Origin: Neoakkermansia glycaniphila
GTDB taxonomy: Bacteria; Verrucomicrobiota; Verrucomicrobiia; Verrucomicrobiales; Akkermansiaceae
Direction of reading: 5' to 3'
Assembly (NCBI RefSeq): GCF_001683795.1
Contig: NZ_LIGX01000037.1
Location: forward strand, 25,733 to 89,732
DNA: 64,000 nt
Shown here: one piece after another, positions 24,502 through 32,775 of the stretch
Layout of the letters: each line of letters opens with the position of its first letter
How positions within the stretch are numbered: the stretch's first letter is position 1
Program-made: the position numbers and the translations under genes
The notes under the pieces: generated by a model
Told to the model about the DNA's origin: nothing
Seen by the model: the letters and a program-made list of their open reading frames with translations, nothing else
Database searches by the model: none

Positions 24502-26364
24502 TCAGTTTGCCTGGAATTTGCGCGTGATTTCGCTCATGGCGTAGGGGATGAGCGTCGGTTTGCCCGAAGGGGTGCAATAGGGGATTTCGCAGGCCAGAAG
24601 ATAGGAGAGCAGCCGGGAAGGATCAGCGAGAAGGGGTGAGATGTCTTCGCGGCGTGCGTATTGGCGGGCCATTTGAATGGCGAAGGGTTCGTAGGGGTTG
24701 CGGTGGCGCTGGATGCGCGTGTCTCCCCGTGTGAGGCTATGGATAAGGTCGGCCACGAAATCTTCGATGCGGTCGAGCTGGAGCGGTGCGGGTATGGCTT
24801 CGATGCGCAGGGTTTTATGGCCGAAGGAGGCGATGCGGAATCCGGCCTGTTCGAAGTGGGGTAGCAGCTGGGTGACGGCGGCGAGGTCGCGGGTGTCCAT
24901 GTCCAGCAGGACGGGGGAAAGCAGAAGCTGCGAAGCGACGGGTTTCTTGTGAGCGGCGATGAATTGCTCGAACAGGATGCGTTCCCTTGCGGCGCGGGGC
25001 GAGAGGAGGACGAGCCCTTCCGCATTTTCAAAGAGGGCGTATTGTTCCTTGAGGATGCCGAGGAGTCTGAAATGAGGCGTGTGTTTCGGCAACTGAGGTG
25101 TGGCCGCGGGAGGAGGAGCAGGCGCAGGATGGCGGACAGGGATGTTCAGTTCCCGTTGGGTGGGAGGCAGTACGGGAGCCGCCGGAGTGGCGGGCAGAAT
25201 GGGGCGGATGGCCGGAGCCGTTGTTTTGGACGGAAGGGGAATGGTTGGCCGGGGGCTTGCGGGAGAAGGCGGTTCTTTTGTGGGCTGTGCGGTTGCCGGA
25301 TGTTGTGAGGTAGAGGCTGGGGGCTGCGGGAGTGCTGGCTGGTTCGGAAGGGGGGAAGGCGCCGTTTCCGCGCGGGCATGCGCGGAGAGGGTGTTGCCGA
25401 CAGCTTCGATGATGGCGGCGACGAGGTCGCCGGGGCGGCGGAAGCGTACTTCGCGCTTGGCGGGATGGACGTTGACGTCTACCAGAGCCGGATCCATTTC
25501 GATGTAGAGGTAGAGGGCAGGGTGAAGTCCCGTGGGGAAGCCGCCGAAGCCGTCGCGGATGGCGCGGGTGACGAGTTTGTCGTCGATGGGGCGGCGGTTC
25601 AGGAAGATGTACTGCTGCCTGCGGTTGCGCCGCGCTTCGCTGAGGGGGAGGAGGTAGCCGGTGATGCTGATGCCGGGGCCTTCGGCGGGGAGGATGGCGA
25701 TGAGGCGGTCGGCTTGCGTGCGGCCTGCGAAGTCGGCGATGCGCTGGCGCATGTCCGTAGTGGCGACGGCGTCGTATACGGTTTGCCCGTCGCGGGTGAA
25801 CATGAAGCGTACGCCGGGGAAGGCGAGAGCGTGGAGTTTGAACTGGTGTTCGATGTGGCCTGCTTCCGTTTCTTCGCTTTTCAGGAATTTGCGGCGGGCA
25901 GGTGTGTTGTAGAAGAGGTCGGAGATTTCGATGGTGGTGCCCGGCGCGGTGCCCGCATCTCGCGGCGGGGTTTGGTCGCCGCCTTCGCAGAGGATTTCCG
26001 TGCCTTCCACTTCCTCGTGCCGACGGGTGGCGAGGCGAAGCCGGGAGATGGAGGCGATGCTGGGGAGGGCTTCGCCCCGGAAGCCGAGCTGGGTGATGTG
26101 GAAGAGGTCTTCGGTGCAGGCGAGTTTGCTGGTGGCATGCCGGAGGAGGGCGAGGGAGGCGTCTTCACGGCTCATGCCGCAGCCGTCGTCCGTGACTTTC
26201 ATCAGGGAGATGCCTCCCCGGCGTATTTCGACGCGAACGGTTTTTGCCCCTGCATCGAGGCTGTTTTCAACGAGTTCCTTGATGACGGATGCCGGGCGAT
26301 CCACCACTTCTCCCGCCGCCACCTGGCTGGCGAGAGTGTCGGACATGATGTGGATGCGGCTCAT
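24502..26364 (-). CDS. mutL: DNA mismatch repair protein MutL, endonuclease motif lost
   Basis: MutL links mismatch recognition by MutS to strand removal. The 620-residue protein has the GHKL ATPase domain (ELVENSLDAGA, DDGCGM, RHATSK, GFRGEAL), the second N-terminal domain ending near 335 (VNVHPAKREVRF), a Pro-rich linker (about 333-425) and a C-terminal dimerisation domain. The metal-binding endonuclease motif DQHAxxExxxxE is not intact: the aligned segment reads LLSPRAARERILFE (Ser455 to Ala458 in place of DQHA), and the CPHGRP motif reads CTPSGKP. It therefore probably cannot nick DNA itself. It is the last gene of the nadA operon, 21 nt after thiS. Confidence 0.95.
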   Translation of the reverse strand: MSRIHIMSDTLASQVAAGEVVDRPASVIKELVENSLDAGAKTVRVEIRRGGISLMKVTDDGCGMSREDASLALLRHATSKLACTEDLFHITQLGFRGEALPSIASISRLRLATRRHEEVEGTEILCEGGDQTPPRDAGTAPGTTIEISDLFYNTPARRKFLKSEETEAGHIEHQFKLHALAFPGVRFMFTRDGQTVYDAVATTDMRQRIADFAGRTQADRLIAILPAEGPGISITGYLLPLSEARRNRRQQYIFLNRRPIDDKLVTRAIRDGFGGFPTGLHPALYLYIEMDPALVDVNVHPAKREVRFRRPGDLVAAIIEAVGNTLSAHARAETAPSPLPNQPALPQPPASTSQHPATAQPTKEPPSPASPRPTIPLPSKTTAPAIRPILPATPAAPVLPPTQRELNIPVRHPAPAPPPAATPQLPKHTPHFRLLGILKEQYALFENAEGLVLLSPRAARERILFEQFIAAHKKPVASQLLLSPVLLDMDTRDLAAVTQLLPHFEQAGFRIASFGHKTLRIEAIPAPLQLDRIEDFVADLIHSLTRGDTRIQRHRNPYEPFAIQMARQYARREDISPLLADPSRLLSYLLACEIPYCTPSGKPTLIPYAMSEITRKFQAN

Positions 26365-26385
26365 CGGGAAGGAAAGAATGGGCTT

Positions 26386-26589
26386 TCAGCCTCCGGCGCA
26401 GATGGCGATGAGTTCGAGCTTGTCGCCGGGGCGGATGATGGTTTCGCCGAAGGTGCGGGGGAGGACGGCGGAGCCGTTGAGTTCCGCGACGACGGGGCGG
26501 CCTGCCAGTCCGAGGCGGACGAGGAGGTCGCTCAATGTGGTTTCGTCTGCAAGGTTGTGTTCGATGCCGTTGACGGTGATGGTGTTCAT
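26386..26589 (-). CDS. thiS: Sulfur carrier protein ThiS
   Basis: A 67-residue ubiquitin-fold protein ending in Gly-Gly (LELIAICAGG). The C-terminus is adenylated and thiocarboxylated by ThiF-type enzymes to donate sulfur for the thiazole ring of thiamine. The start MNTITVNG is typical, and its ATG overlaps the stop of the upstream methyltransferase gene (ATGA). No other thi gene is in view, so the operon placement with nadA and mutL is one of convenience or links cofactor genes. Confidence 0.88.
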   Translation of the reverse strand: MNTITVNGIEHNLADETTLSDLLVRLGLAGRPVVAELNGSAVLPRTFGETIIRPGDKLELIAICAGG

Positions 26590-27596
26590 TCGGGGTCTCT
26601 TTCCTGGATGATGACGTGGAAGTGGTCGCCGGGTCCCGGCTCGCTGACGAGGTAGCAATCGGCAGGGTTTTGCTTGTCCGCCTGCGGCAGCAGGTAGTCG
26701 CGCTGCGACATGGCGGTGATGCCGTCGTCGAGGCAGGAGTCTGCGATGCGGCGGAGGTCGGTGAAGTTGACGTCGCAGGTGATGTCGCATTTGCCGGAGT
26801 GGCGGAAGAGTTCGTCGCCCGTGAGGAGCTGGTGGGCGCGGTAGCCGCGCAGGGTGCCCTGCGGTTTGCGGTAGTAGAGTTCTTCGACGCAGTCGCCGTA
26901 GTCGATGGTGACAAAGGTGCCTGCTTTCCATGCCTGCAGGTTGTGGATCCATTGCTTGAGCCAGATATGGTAGGCTTCGTTGACTTCGACGCGCTGGCCT
27001 TCGATGCGCCACAGGTCGAGAGTGGTGGATTCCGGCAGGCTGGCGCAGGGCTTGGGCGTTTCGACGATGGCGCCGTCTTGTACGGAGAGGCCCAGTTCCA
27101 TCCATTCTCCTTGTTGGAAGACGAAGCGGCGCGCCGGGAAGGCATCGGCGAGTTCGTTGCAGAAGATGAAGGCAGTGCCTCCGGCTTTGGACAAGGCTTT
27201 TTCGATGGTGGGGTGGATGCGGGCGAAGTTGCCGACGGCGAGGCTTTGGAGCGCGCGCAGGGTCGGCGAGCGGTCGACGATGTAGTAGCGCGTGCGGATG
27301 CGTTCCCAGAAGCCGAGTTCGCGGGAGATGGCATTGGCGAGGTCGCCGTTGCCGCCGCCGATTTCAATGAGGGGGATGTTTTTGCCGAGGCGTTTGCAGG
27401 TTTTGCGCCAGTGGGCGACGAGGGTGCGCGCGAGCAGGGGGGAGAGGGTGGCCGAGGTGGAGAAGTCGCCGCGGGCGCCGATGTTCTGGATGGATTCGCT
27501 GTAGTACCCTTCCTGCGGGTCGTAGAGAGCGAGTTCCATGTAACGGTCGATGGGCAGCCATCCGCCGTTGGCGGCGATGTGTCGGACGATTTTCAC
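26586..27596 (-). CDS. MidA-family (DUF185) SAM-dependent methyltransferase
   Basis: A 336-residue protein of the MidA/NDUFAF7 family of class I methyltransferases. In mitochondria the homologue methylates an arginine of a complex I subunit; bacterial targets are mostly unknown. Characteristic sequence: ELALYDPQEGYYSES, IGARGDFSTSATLSPLLARTL, the SAM-binding IEIGGGNGDLANAI, and NELADAFPARRF. The start is taken as the GTG at 27596, two bases after the nadA stop; the reading frame further upstream is low-complexity Pro/Arg shadow of nadA. It overlaps thiS by 4 nt. Confidence 0.87.
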   Translation of the reverse strand: MKIVRHIAANGGWLPIDRYMELALYDPQEGYYSESIQNIGARGDFSTSATLSPLLARTLVAHWRKTCKRLGKNIPLIEIGGGNGDLANAISRELGFWERIRTRYYIVDRSPTLRALQSLAVGNFARIHPTIEKALSKAGGTAFIFCNELADAFPARRFVFQQGEWMELGLSVQDGAIVETPKPCASLPESTTLDLWRIEGQRVEVNEAYHIWLKQWIHNLQAWKAGTFVTIDYGDCVEELYYRKPQGTLRGYRAHQLLTGDELFRHSGKCDITCDVNFTDLRRIADSCLDDGITAMSQRDYLLPQADKQNPADCYLVSEPGPGDHFHVIIQERDPE

Positions 27597-27598
27597 GG

Positions 27599-28531
27599 TC
27601 AGAGGGAGAGGTCGAGCATGCGCTGGAGGGGGGCGTGGGCGCGGAGGCGGAGTTCCTCGGGGATTTCGATGCGGGGACTGAGGCTGGCGAGGGCGTCGCG
27701 CAATTTTTCGAGTGTGTTCATTTTCATGTACACGCATTCCCCGCAGGAGCATTGCGGCGTGGAAGCAGGGATGAATTCCTTGTCAGGGACGAGTTTGCGA
27801 AGGCGGTGGAGGATGCCCGTTTCGGTGACGATGATGAAGCGGGCGGCATCGCTTTCCCTGCAGAATGGGATCATTTTTTCGGTGGAGCAGATGTGGTCTG
27901 CGAGCAGGCGGACGGGTTCCGTGCATTCGGGATGGCAGACGACGAGAGCGCCGGGATGGGCGGCTTTGAGGTCGAGTATCTGCTGGCGGGTGAATTCGAG
28001 GTGGACGTGGCAGGCTCCGTTCCACAAGGTCATTTCACGGCCGGTCTGGCGGCTCGTCCATGCGCCGAGGTTCTGATCGGGGACGAAGAGGATGGGCCTG
28101 TCTTTCGGGGCTTTTTCGATGATGGTTTTGGCATTGCCGGAGGTGACGATGACATCCGCGAGGGCTTTGACGCCAATGGAGCAGTTGACGTAGGCGACGA
28201 CGTAGTAGTTCCTGTCCGCATGTTCCTTCAGGAAGCTTTCGAGTTCGCCGGCGGGGCACGAGGCTTCGAGGGAGCAGGCGGCATCCGCATCGGGCAGGAT
28301 GACGGTTTTCGTCGGGTTTAGGATGCAGGCGGTTTCGGCCATGAAATGGACGCCGCAGAAGGCAATGACGTCGCAATCCGTTTCCTGCGCCTTGCGGGCC
28401 AGTGCGAGGGAATCGCCGACGAAGTCGGCCAGATCCTGGATTTCCGGGCGCTGGTAGCTATGTGCCAGTATGACGGCGTTCCGTTCCTTTTTCAACCGGA
28501 GAATTTCCTCCCGGAGGTCGAGTGTTCCCAT
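27599..28531 (-). CDS. nadA: Quinolinate synthase A
   Basis: NadA condenses iminoaspartate with dihydroxyacetone phosphate to quinolinate in NAD synthesis, using a [4Fe-4S] cluster. The 310-residue product shows ILAHSYQRPEIQDLADFVGDS, FCGVHFMAETACIL, PDADAACSLEASCPA, VVCHPECTEPV and the C-terminal QCSCGECVYMKMNTLEKL. The Cys residues in the FCGVHF and CSCGEC regions are the expected cluster ligands. The frame extends 38 codons upstream, but the ATG at 28531 matches the family and lies one base from the predicted transcription start. It heads the nadA, midA-like, thiS, mutL operon. Confidence 0.95.
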   Translation of the reverse strand: MGTLDLREEILRLKKERNAVILAHSYQRPEIQDLADFVGDSLALARKAQETDCDVIAFCGVHFMAETACILNPTKTVILPDADAACSLEASCPAGELESFLKEHADRNYYVVAYVNCSIGVKALADVIVTSGNAKTIIEKAPKDRPILFVPDQNLGAWTSRQTGREMTLWNGACHVHLEFTRQQILDLKAAHPGALVVCHPECTEPVRLLADHICSTEKMIPFCRESDAARFIIVTETGILHRLRKLVPDKEFIPASTPQCSCGECVYMKMNTLEKLRDALASLSPRIEIPEELRLRAHAPLQRMLDLSL

Positions 28532-28567
28532 GCGCCAAAGAGTAGCAGAGCGGCCTTTCAGGGTCAA
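28532..28567 (-). promoter_or_regulatory. Leaderless promoter of the nadA operon
   Basis: Minus strand: -35 TTGACC (28567-28562, 5 of 6), 17-bp spacer, -10 TACTCT (28544-28539) preceded by TGC. The predicted start at 28532 leaves one base before the ATG. Confidence 0.65.
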
Positions 28568-28701
28568 GGACGACTCACGGCTTCGCCCGGCCGTGAAAAT
28601 GAACATGGAGCCCGCTCCTGAGCATTCAGGGTGTGAGGCATTCATCGACGGTAGGAAAAAGATGCCCGTTCAGGCATTAATATCCATTCATATTGAATAT
28701 G

Positions 28702-28736
28702 TTGAAAATATTTTATGTTTTGCTACTCTCGTGGCA
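28702..28736 (+). promoter_or_regulatory. Promoter of the PA14-like gene
   Basis: -35 TTGAAA (28702-28707), 16-bp spacer, TGC then -10 TACTCT (28724-28729), the same TGCTACTCT sequence as in the nadA promoter. Predicted start near 28736, at the first base of the palindrome. Confidence 0.55.
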
Positions 28737-28753
28737 TGCACAACGTTGTGCAT
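28736..28753. promoter_or_regulatory. Perfect 18-bp palindrome ATGCACAACGTTGTGCAT at the transcription start
   Basis: Fully symmetric and located on the predicted +1 of the PA14-like gene, a classic repressor position. Its 16-bp core recurs with two central changes at 11741-11756. Confidence 0.6.
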
Positions 28754-28782
28754 TGTTACAAATCGAACAAAACAAGAAAACA

Positions 28783-29292
28783 ATGAGTACTGAAATCAAT
28801 TATCATCTTGGAGAAAATTATTATCCCCTCGAATTCCAGAACGATCCCGGTTTCGTGATCGAGACGCATCCCGACCAGCCGTTTATTCCCATTCGCATGG
28901 GTGTCGACGGTTATGATACCGAATACAACGGCTATATCAAGATTGCGGAGCCCGGCAAGTATCACTTTATGGTCGAAGCCGATGATGCGGCGACATTCAG
29001 GATTTTCGGCAAGGGTGCCTGCATGGTATCCGCCGGCAGACTGAGCGCTTCCCCCATCCTTACTCTGCCGGATATGGCGGCAGGTTTCTACAAGGTGCAG
29101 GTGGAATACTCCAATGCCTATTACAACCCCGTTTCCATGAATGCTTCCGCTCTCAAGACGAGCATGACCGGTCCCGGCGAAGAACAGCCGCTGCCTGGCG
29201 ATTACAGTGCGGGCGGTACGGATAACCGTAAGTTCTCCCCCTCTCCGGCAGCCGTGTTTCTTCTGATTTCCGAAGCTGTACCCAAGGTATAA
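28783..29292 (+). CDS. Small PA14-like protein without a signal peptide
   Basis: A 169-residue protein whose core resembles a PA14 carbohydrate-binding fold: YNGYIKIAEPGKYHFMVEADD and AAGFYKVQVEYSNAYYNP. PA14 domains normally occur in secreted glycosidases and adhesins, yet this gene begins MSTEINYHLGENYYPLEF with no signal peptide. An in-frame start at 28693 would add a hydrophobic MNMLKIFYVLLLSWHA segment, but that codon lies upstream of the predicted transcription start. The protein is therefore probably cytoplasmic, or the promoter call is wrong and the longer form is exported. A terminator follows. Confidence 0.65.
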   Translation: MSTEINYHLGENYYPLEFQNDPGFVIETHPDQPFIPIRMGVDGYDTEYNGYIKIAEPGKYHFMVEADDAATFRIFGKGACMVSAGRLSASPILTLPDMAAGFYKVQVEYSNAYYNPVSMNASALKTSMTGPGEEQPLPGDYSAGGTDNRKFSPSPAAVFLLISEAVPKV

Positions 29293-29327
29293 CGGAGGCG
29301 CAGAGTAAACTCTGTGCATGAATGGTC

Positions 29328-29357
29328 AACGGTATCCGTCGCATGGCGGATACCGTT
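29328..29357 (+). terminator. Terminator hairpin between the PA14-like gene and mntP
   Basis: Stem AACGGTATCCG/CGGATACCGTT (11 bp), 8-nt loop, followed by TTCCTTTAT. It lies between convergent genes and could serve both. Confidence 0.7.
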
Positions 29358-29362
29358 TTCCT

Positions 29363-29956
29363 TTATCCGATGTGTTGGCACAGGGTGTTGATACCCAGCC
29401 CTATGAGGGTGAGGCCGGCTGCCGTTTCCAGCCATTTGGTCGGCAGGTGCCGGACGGAGTGGGAAAGATGGAAGGCGATGACGGTGCAGAAGAAGGTGGT
29501 CAGGCCGATGATGCCGGCTGGAGGAAGAATGGTCTGGTAGTGGTAGCCTTCGGCCGGGTTGACCATGCAGGCGATGCAGGCGCCGATAGCGAGGGCATCA
29601 ATGCTGGTGGCCAGTCCCACGATGAAAAGCGAACGGGCGGAAAGGGATGCATCCCGCAGGGAAGGATCTTCATCTTCTCCTTGGCCGAGCCATGTGTTGC
29701 GCAGGATGGAGAGGCCGAGCAGAAGGAAGACGATGAAGGCGATCCAATGATCCCATGCTTCCACATAGGGCCGGATTTTTCCCGCGCCGAAGAAGCCGAT
29801 GATCGGCATGCCCGCCTGAAATGCTCCCGTAACGATCGCCAGAATCACCGAGTTTTTCATGCGGCTGTGGCGCAGTACCAGGCCGTAGGAGAAGGCGAAG
29901 ACGGCAGCATCGACGGAGAGAGCGAGCGCGATCAGGAATATCTCGGAGAAATCCAT
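29363..29956 (-). CDS. mntP: Manganese efflux pump MntP
   Basis: A 197-residue membrane protein with six hydrophobic segments in two similar halves, each carrying the family Asp motif: ALALSVDAAVFAFSYG near the N-terminus and VGLATSIDALAIGACIA in the second half. MntP exports Mn2+ from the cytoplasm. The length is normal. No Mn riboswitch is possible here if the short-leader promoter (-10 TACACT at 29971-29966, -35 TTCCTA at 29994-29989, 17-bp spacer, leader about 3 nt) is right. Confidence 0.9.
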   Translation of the reverse strand: MDFSEIFLIALALSVDAAVFAFSYGLVLRHSRMKNSVILAIVTGAFQAGMPIIGFFGAGKIRPYVEAWDHWIAFIVFLLLGLSILRNTWLGQGEDEDPSLRDASLSARSLFIVGLATSIDALAIGACIACMVNPAEGYHYQTILPPAGIIGLTTFFCTVIAFHLSHSVRHLPTKWLETAAGLTLIGLGINTLCQHIG

Positions 29957-30050
29957 GGGACGCCGAGTGTAACGGTATCGGCGGAGGATAGGAAGTCCAA
30001 AATGGATGTCTCCAATGGAATTCTCCGTTTTATGGTGAAGCGGTTCGTAT

Positions 30051-30320
30051 TCAGGATGCCGGTTTCAGATAGTCGGGGTGCCGCTTGAGCCATGCGGCCG
30101 CATAGGAGCACGAGCCGCGGAGAGCCAGTTGGCGGCTCCGGGCATAATCGTAGGCAGTCTGCACCAGTGCGGCGGCAATGCCTCTGCCTTCCAAAGGGGC
30201 AGGCACGCGCGTGTGAATGATGTCGAATGTACCGGGGCTGATCCGGTATTCCACACAGGCCGTGTGTCCTTCGATGACCGTGTCGAAGCAGTGTTGTGCG
30301 TGATGGTGGGTGATATTCAT
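30051..30320 (-). CDS. Small GNAT-type acetyltransferase (YjdJ-like)
   Basis: An 89-residue mini-GNAT of the YjdJ/Gcn5-related type. The acetyl-CoA binding segment is VPAPLEGRGIAAALVQTAYDYARSRQL, followed by SCSYAAAWLKRHPDY, typical of the short family. Substrate unknown. Its ATG overlaps the stop codon of the lipocalin gene (ATGA), so both are translated from one mRNA. Confidence 0.85.
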   Translation of the reverse strand: MNITHHHAQHCFDTVIEGHTACVEYRISPGTFDIIHTRVPAPLEGRGIAAALVQTAYDYARSRQLALRGSCSYAAAWLKRHPDYLKPAS

Positions 30321-30910
30321 GGGTTGCCTGAAGGTGAATGGGTTTCGGCGGATGGACGAATTTTGTGCTGGGGAGTCCAGTACAGGCGCGATGTATCGTA
30401 TCCCCGCGCTTTGGCGCGGTCGAGCAGGTATTCCTTCGTATCTTCGGGAAGCTCGGCCGTGCGGCTCAGGATCCAGAGGTATCGGTCGGAGCTGCTGCCG
30501 ATGAGGGCGAAGGAATAATGTACTTCATCCAATTCCAGAATGTAATAATCGGACGAGACGAGAGGGAAGAAGGATACCTTGAGCCTGCCGGGTTCGAGCG
30601 GGTCGGGCTGGCTCGCTTTGCCCGCGATGGTTTTGTGGGTGCCGTCGAATGAGTGTTCGTAACCGCTGTTGAGTACCTGTATTTTACCGTTCGGCAGCAG
30701 GCTGTATTCTGCGGTTACTCCGACGAGGCCGCGTTCGAAGCGATGGTCGAAACGGGCGATTTCATACCATCGGCCCATGTATTTGTTGATGTCGAGCTTG
30801 CGGACCGATCGGGTGTCTATATCGGTTCTGCTGCTCCGGCATCCTGACAGAAGCGGGATGGAGAGCAGGGCGCACAGGGGAAGCAGAGCTGTGATCGTCA
30901 AGGGTTTCAT
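30317..30910 (-). CDS. blc: Bacterial lipocalin (Blc-like lipoprotein)
   Basis: A 197-residue lipoprotein with lipobox LLSGC after a hydrophobic signal (MKPLTITALLPLCALLSIPL). The lipocalin signature is clear: KLDINKYMGRWYEIARFDHRFERGL, then VTAEYSLLPNGKIQVLNSG and a C-terminal LWILSRTAELPEDTKEYLLDRAKARGYD. Bacterial lipocalins sit in the outer membrane, bind lysophospholipids or fatty acids and respond to envelope stress. The start is set at the ATG before the signal peptide; 35 codons upstream are open but not lipocalin-like. Confidence 0.93.
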   Translation of the reverse strand: MKPLTITALLPLCALLSIPLLSGCRSSRTDIDTRSVRKLDINKYMGRWYEIARFDHRFERGLVGVTAEYSLLPNGKIQVLNSGYEHSFDGTHKTIAGKASQPDPLEPGRLKVSFFPLVSSDYYILELDEVHYSFALIGSSSDRYLWILSRTAELPEDTKEYLLDRAKARGYDTSRLYWTPQHKIRPSAETHSPSGNP

Positions 30911-30982
30911 GGCTTTACGGAATTGAGACACCAAAGTCTGCCGATTTGTTGCCTGGAATTTGTTTTTCGAGTGGATATCAAA

Positions 30983-31019
30983 TAAAAAATCCATGGTTCC
31001 GGCTGAGGGAACCATGGAT
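30983..31019 (-). terminator. Strong terminator after the sialate O-acetylesterase gene
   Basis: Minus-strand stem ATCCATGGTTCC/GGAACCATGGAT (12 bp, 30989-31000 and 31008-31019) followed on that strand by TTTTTATT. Confidence 0.85.
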
Positions 31020-31045
31020 GAAGTGCGGAGAAACGGAGAAGGCCG

Positions 31046-32563
31046 TTATTTGGGCTGGCCGAGAGCTGTGGAGAACGGCACCGCTGGCAGATTGTCCTTG
31101 TTGACCAGATTCGGTTCAAGGAAGGTGGCCCATGCATATCGGGCATGGACGGGGTTCTGAACCTGCGGGGCTGTCAGTTTGACGGTATTCCCTTCGATCA
31201 CAGCCGTAGCCGGATGGAATTTTTTGTCTTTCCCGGCTATTTCGAATCCTCGTGGCGCCTGCCCGTCCGTAGTTTTCATGCCATCCGCATGTTTCATCCG
31301 GATGGTCAGAGATGCTCCGGCGGCGGCTTTCTGTTCCATGGCGGGGCCGGAGTACGGCAGATCCTTGCCGTAGAAACGGGCTGCCGCCGTATGGGCAAGG
31401 CGCGTACCCACTTCCGTTTTACTCGGCGGATGCACGTTGCTGTTGGTGGAACCGAGGTCGATTGTGGTGACGCTGGCGACGTTTGGCATGGTGGCGGCGA
31501 TTCCATCCTGAACGGCTCGGAATTCGGGCCAATAGGCACGGACGGCACTCTTGTCGTTGATGCGGGGAAGCTGTACCATGACGAACGGCAATTCCGCATT
31601 GCCGAAGGCTTGCCTCCACGAGGTGATCAGGTCGCGGAGAAGGGTGGCGTTCTGCTTCATGTCCTGTGCTTCGGCATCGGTTTCACCTTGGTACCATATG
31701 ATGCCGTTGACGGGGAGCGGTGCGATCCATTCGATGCCGGAGCTGTACAGGAAGCCGGGCTTGTAGGGGTGCATGGGTTCTCCGGAAGAGAGGGTCTGGG
31801 CGATGTTCTGTTTGGCACGGCCGCGAGCCCAAGGTGAAATGAGCGGGCTTTCCAGCCATTTGTTGCCCCGGCAGGAGGAATAGAAAGGTTTCTTTTTCAG
31901 GATGGAATCTGGAATCCATGCAGCCATTTCCGAACCGCCGAGTGAGGAATGGATGATGCCGACCGGTACATTGAGCTCCTTTTGCAGAACATTGGCAAAA
32001 TGGTAGGCGACGGCCGACATGCGAGGCGCACTCTGCGGCGAGTTGACGGCCCATTGTCCGGTATAGAACTGGTCCTTGGTCAGCTTGGCGCGATCGGCAT
32101 CCTTGTAGGCGGCGGGATTGGTGTGCACCTGCGGTTCGTTGTGCAGGATGCGGATTTGCGCGTTGTCGGCTTTCTGGATGGCGTTTTTGCCTTCGGGCGT
32201 CTGGTTGAGTCTCCAGAGCATGTTGGATTGGCCGGAGGCGAGCCATACTTCACCGATGAGAACATCGTCAAGTTCGACCGTGTCCTTGCCCTGGGTGACG
32301 GTCAGTTTCTGACCCGTCTTGTTGGCTTTCATCGGTTTCAGTTCGGCTTTCCATTTGTTGCCCGTCCGCATGGCGGGGACGGTCTGGCCGTCGAACCTGA
32401 CGACGATTTCACCTGACGCATCGGTCGTACCGCTGATGGGAACGGCCTTGCTCTGGGGCAGTACCATATGGGAGCCATAGACCCGGTCGAACTGGGGAGC
32501 CGCCCACGCGAGACCGGACGCAGCCAGCAGAAGGAGTGTTGTGCAGAAGGTATGTGCTTTCAT
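31046..32563 (-). CDS. Sialate O-acetylesterase
   Basis: A 505-residue exported esterase (signal peptide MKAHTFCTTLLLLAASGLAWA) that removes O-acetyl groups from sialic acids so that sialidases can act. The SGNH-type catalytic Ser lies in GEVWLASGQSNM; other family landmarks are GIIHSSLGGSEMAAWIP, IIWYQGETDA and the His-containing SNVHPPSKTEVGTRLAHTAAARFYGKD. Length and order match the family. It is divergent from the GH95-like gene, so the two probably form a mucin-glycan locus. Confidence 0.92.
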   Translation of the reverse strand: MKAHTFCTTLLLLAASGLAWAAPQFDRVYGSHMVLPQSKAVPISGTTDASGEIVVRFDGQTVPAMRTGNKWKAELKPMKANKTGQKLTVTQGKDTVELDDVLIGEVWLASGQSNMLWRLNQTPEGKNAIQKADNAQIRILHNEPQVHTNPAAYKDADRAKLTKDQFYTGQWAVNSPQSAPRMSAVAYHFANVLQKELNVPVGIIHSSLGGSEMAAWIPDSILKKKPFYSSCRGNKWLESPLISPWARGRAKQNIAQTLSSGEPMHPYKPGFLYSSGIEWIAPLPVNGIIWYQGETDAEAQDMKQNATLLRDLITSWRQAFGNAELPFVMVQLPRINDKSAVRAYWPEFRAVQDGIAATMPNVASVTTIDLGSTNSNVHPPSKTEVGTRLAHTAAARFYGKDLPYSGPAMEQKAAAGASLTIRMKHADGMKTTDGQAPRGFEIAGKDKKFHPATAVIEGNTVKLTAPQVQNPVHARYAWATFLEPNLVNKDNLPAVPFSTALGQPK

Positions 32564-32726
32564 AGAAAAAGATATTTGTCACGGGGCGCCCACGATGTGG
32601 ACATCTGGTTTACCCCGTACTTTCTGCATTATGGCGCGGAAGAATCTCCAAGTCAAGCACAAGGGTGCCTCGGGCAACCCTGTTTTTTCTGTTCCTGGAA
32701 ATGCATGCGAATTATTTCGTTTTTTC

Positions 32727-32761
32727 TTGACGAGCCGAGGGCTTTCAATATGATACTTCGA
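32727..32761 (+). promoter_or_regulatory. Promoter of the GH95-like gene
   Basis: -35 TTGACG (32727-32732), 16-bp spacer, -10 TATGAT (32749-32754), predicted start 32761 and a 15-nt leader. A second -10-like box TACAAT (32763-32768) would give a 1-nt leader. Confidence 0.6.
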
Positions 32762-32775
32762 ATACAATTGTTGCC

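Noticed and set aside
29957..30000. Mn2+ (yybP-ykoY) riboswitch upstream of mntP
   Set aside because: No conserved riboswitch loops are visible and the best promoter leaves a leader of only a few bases.
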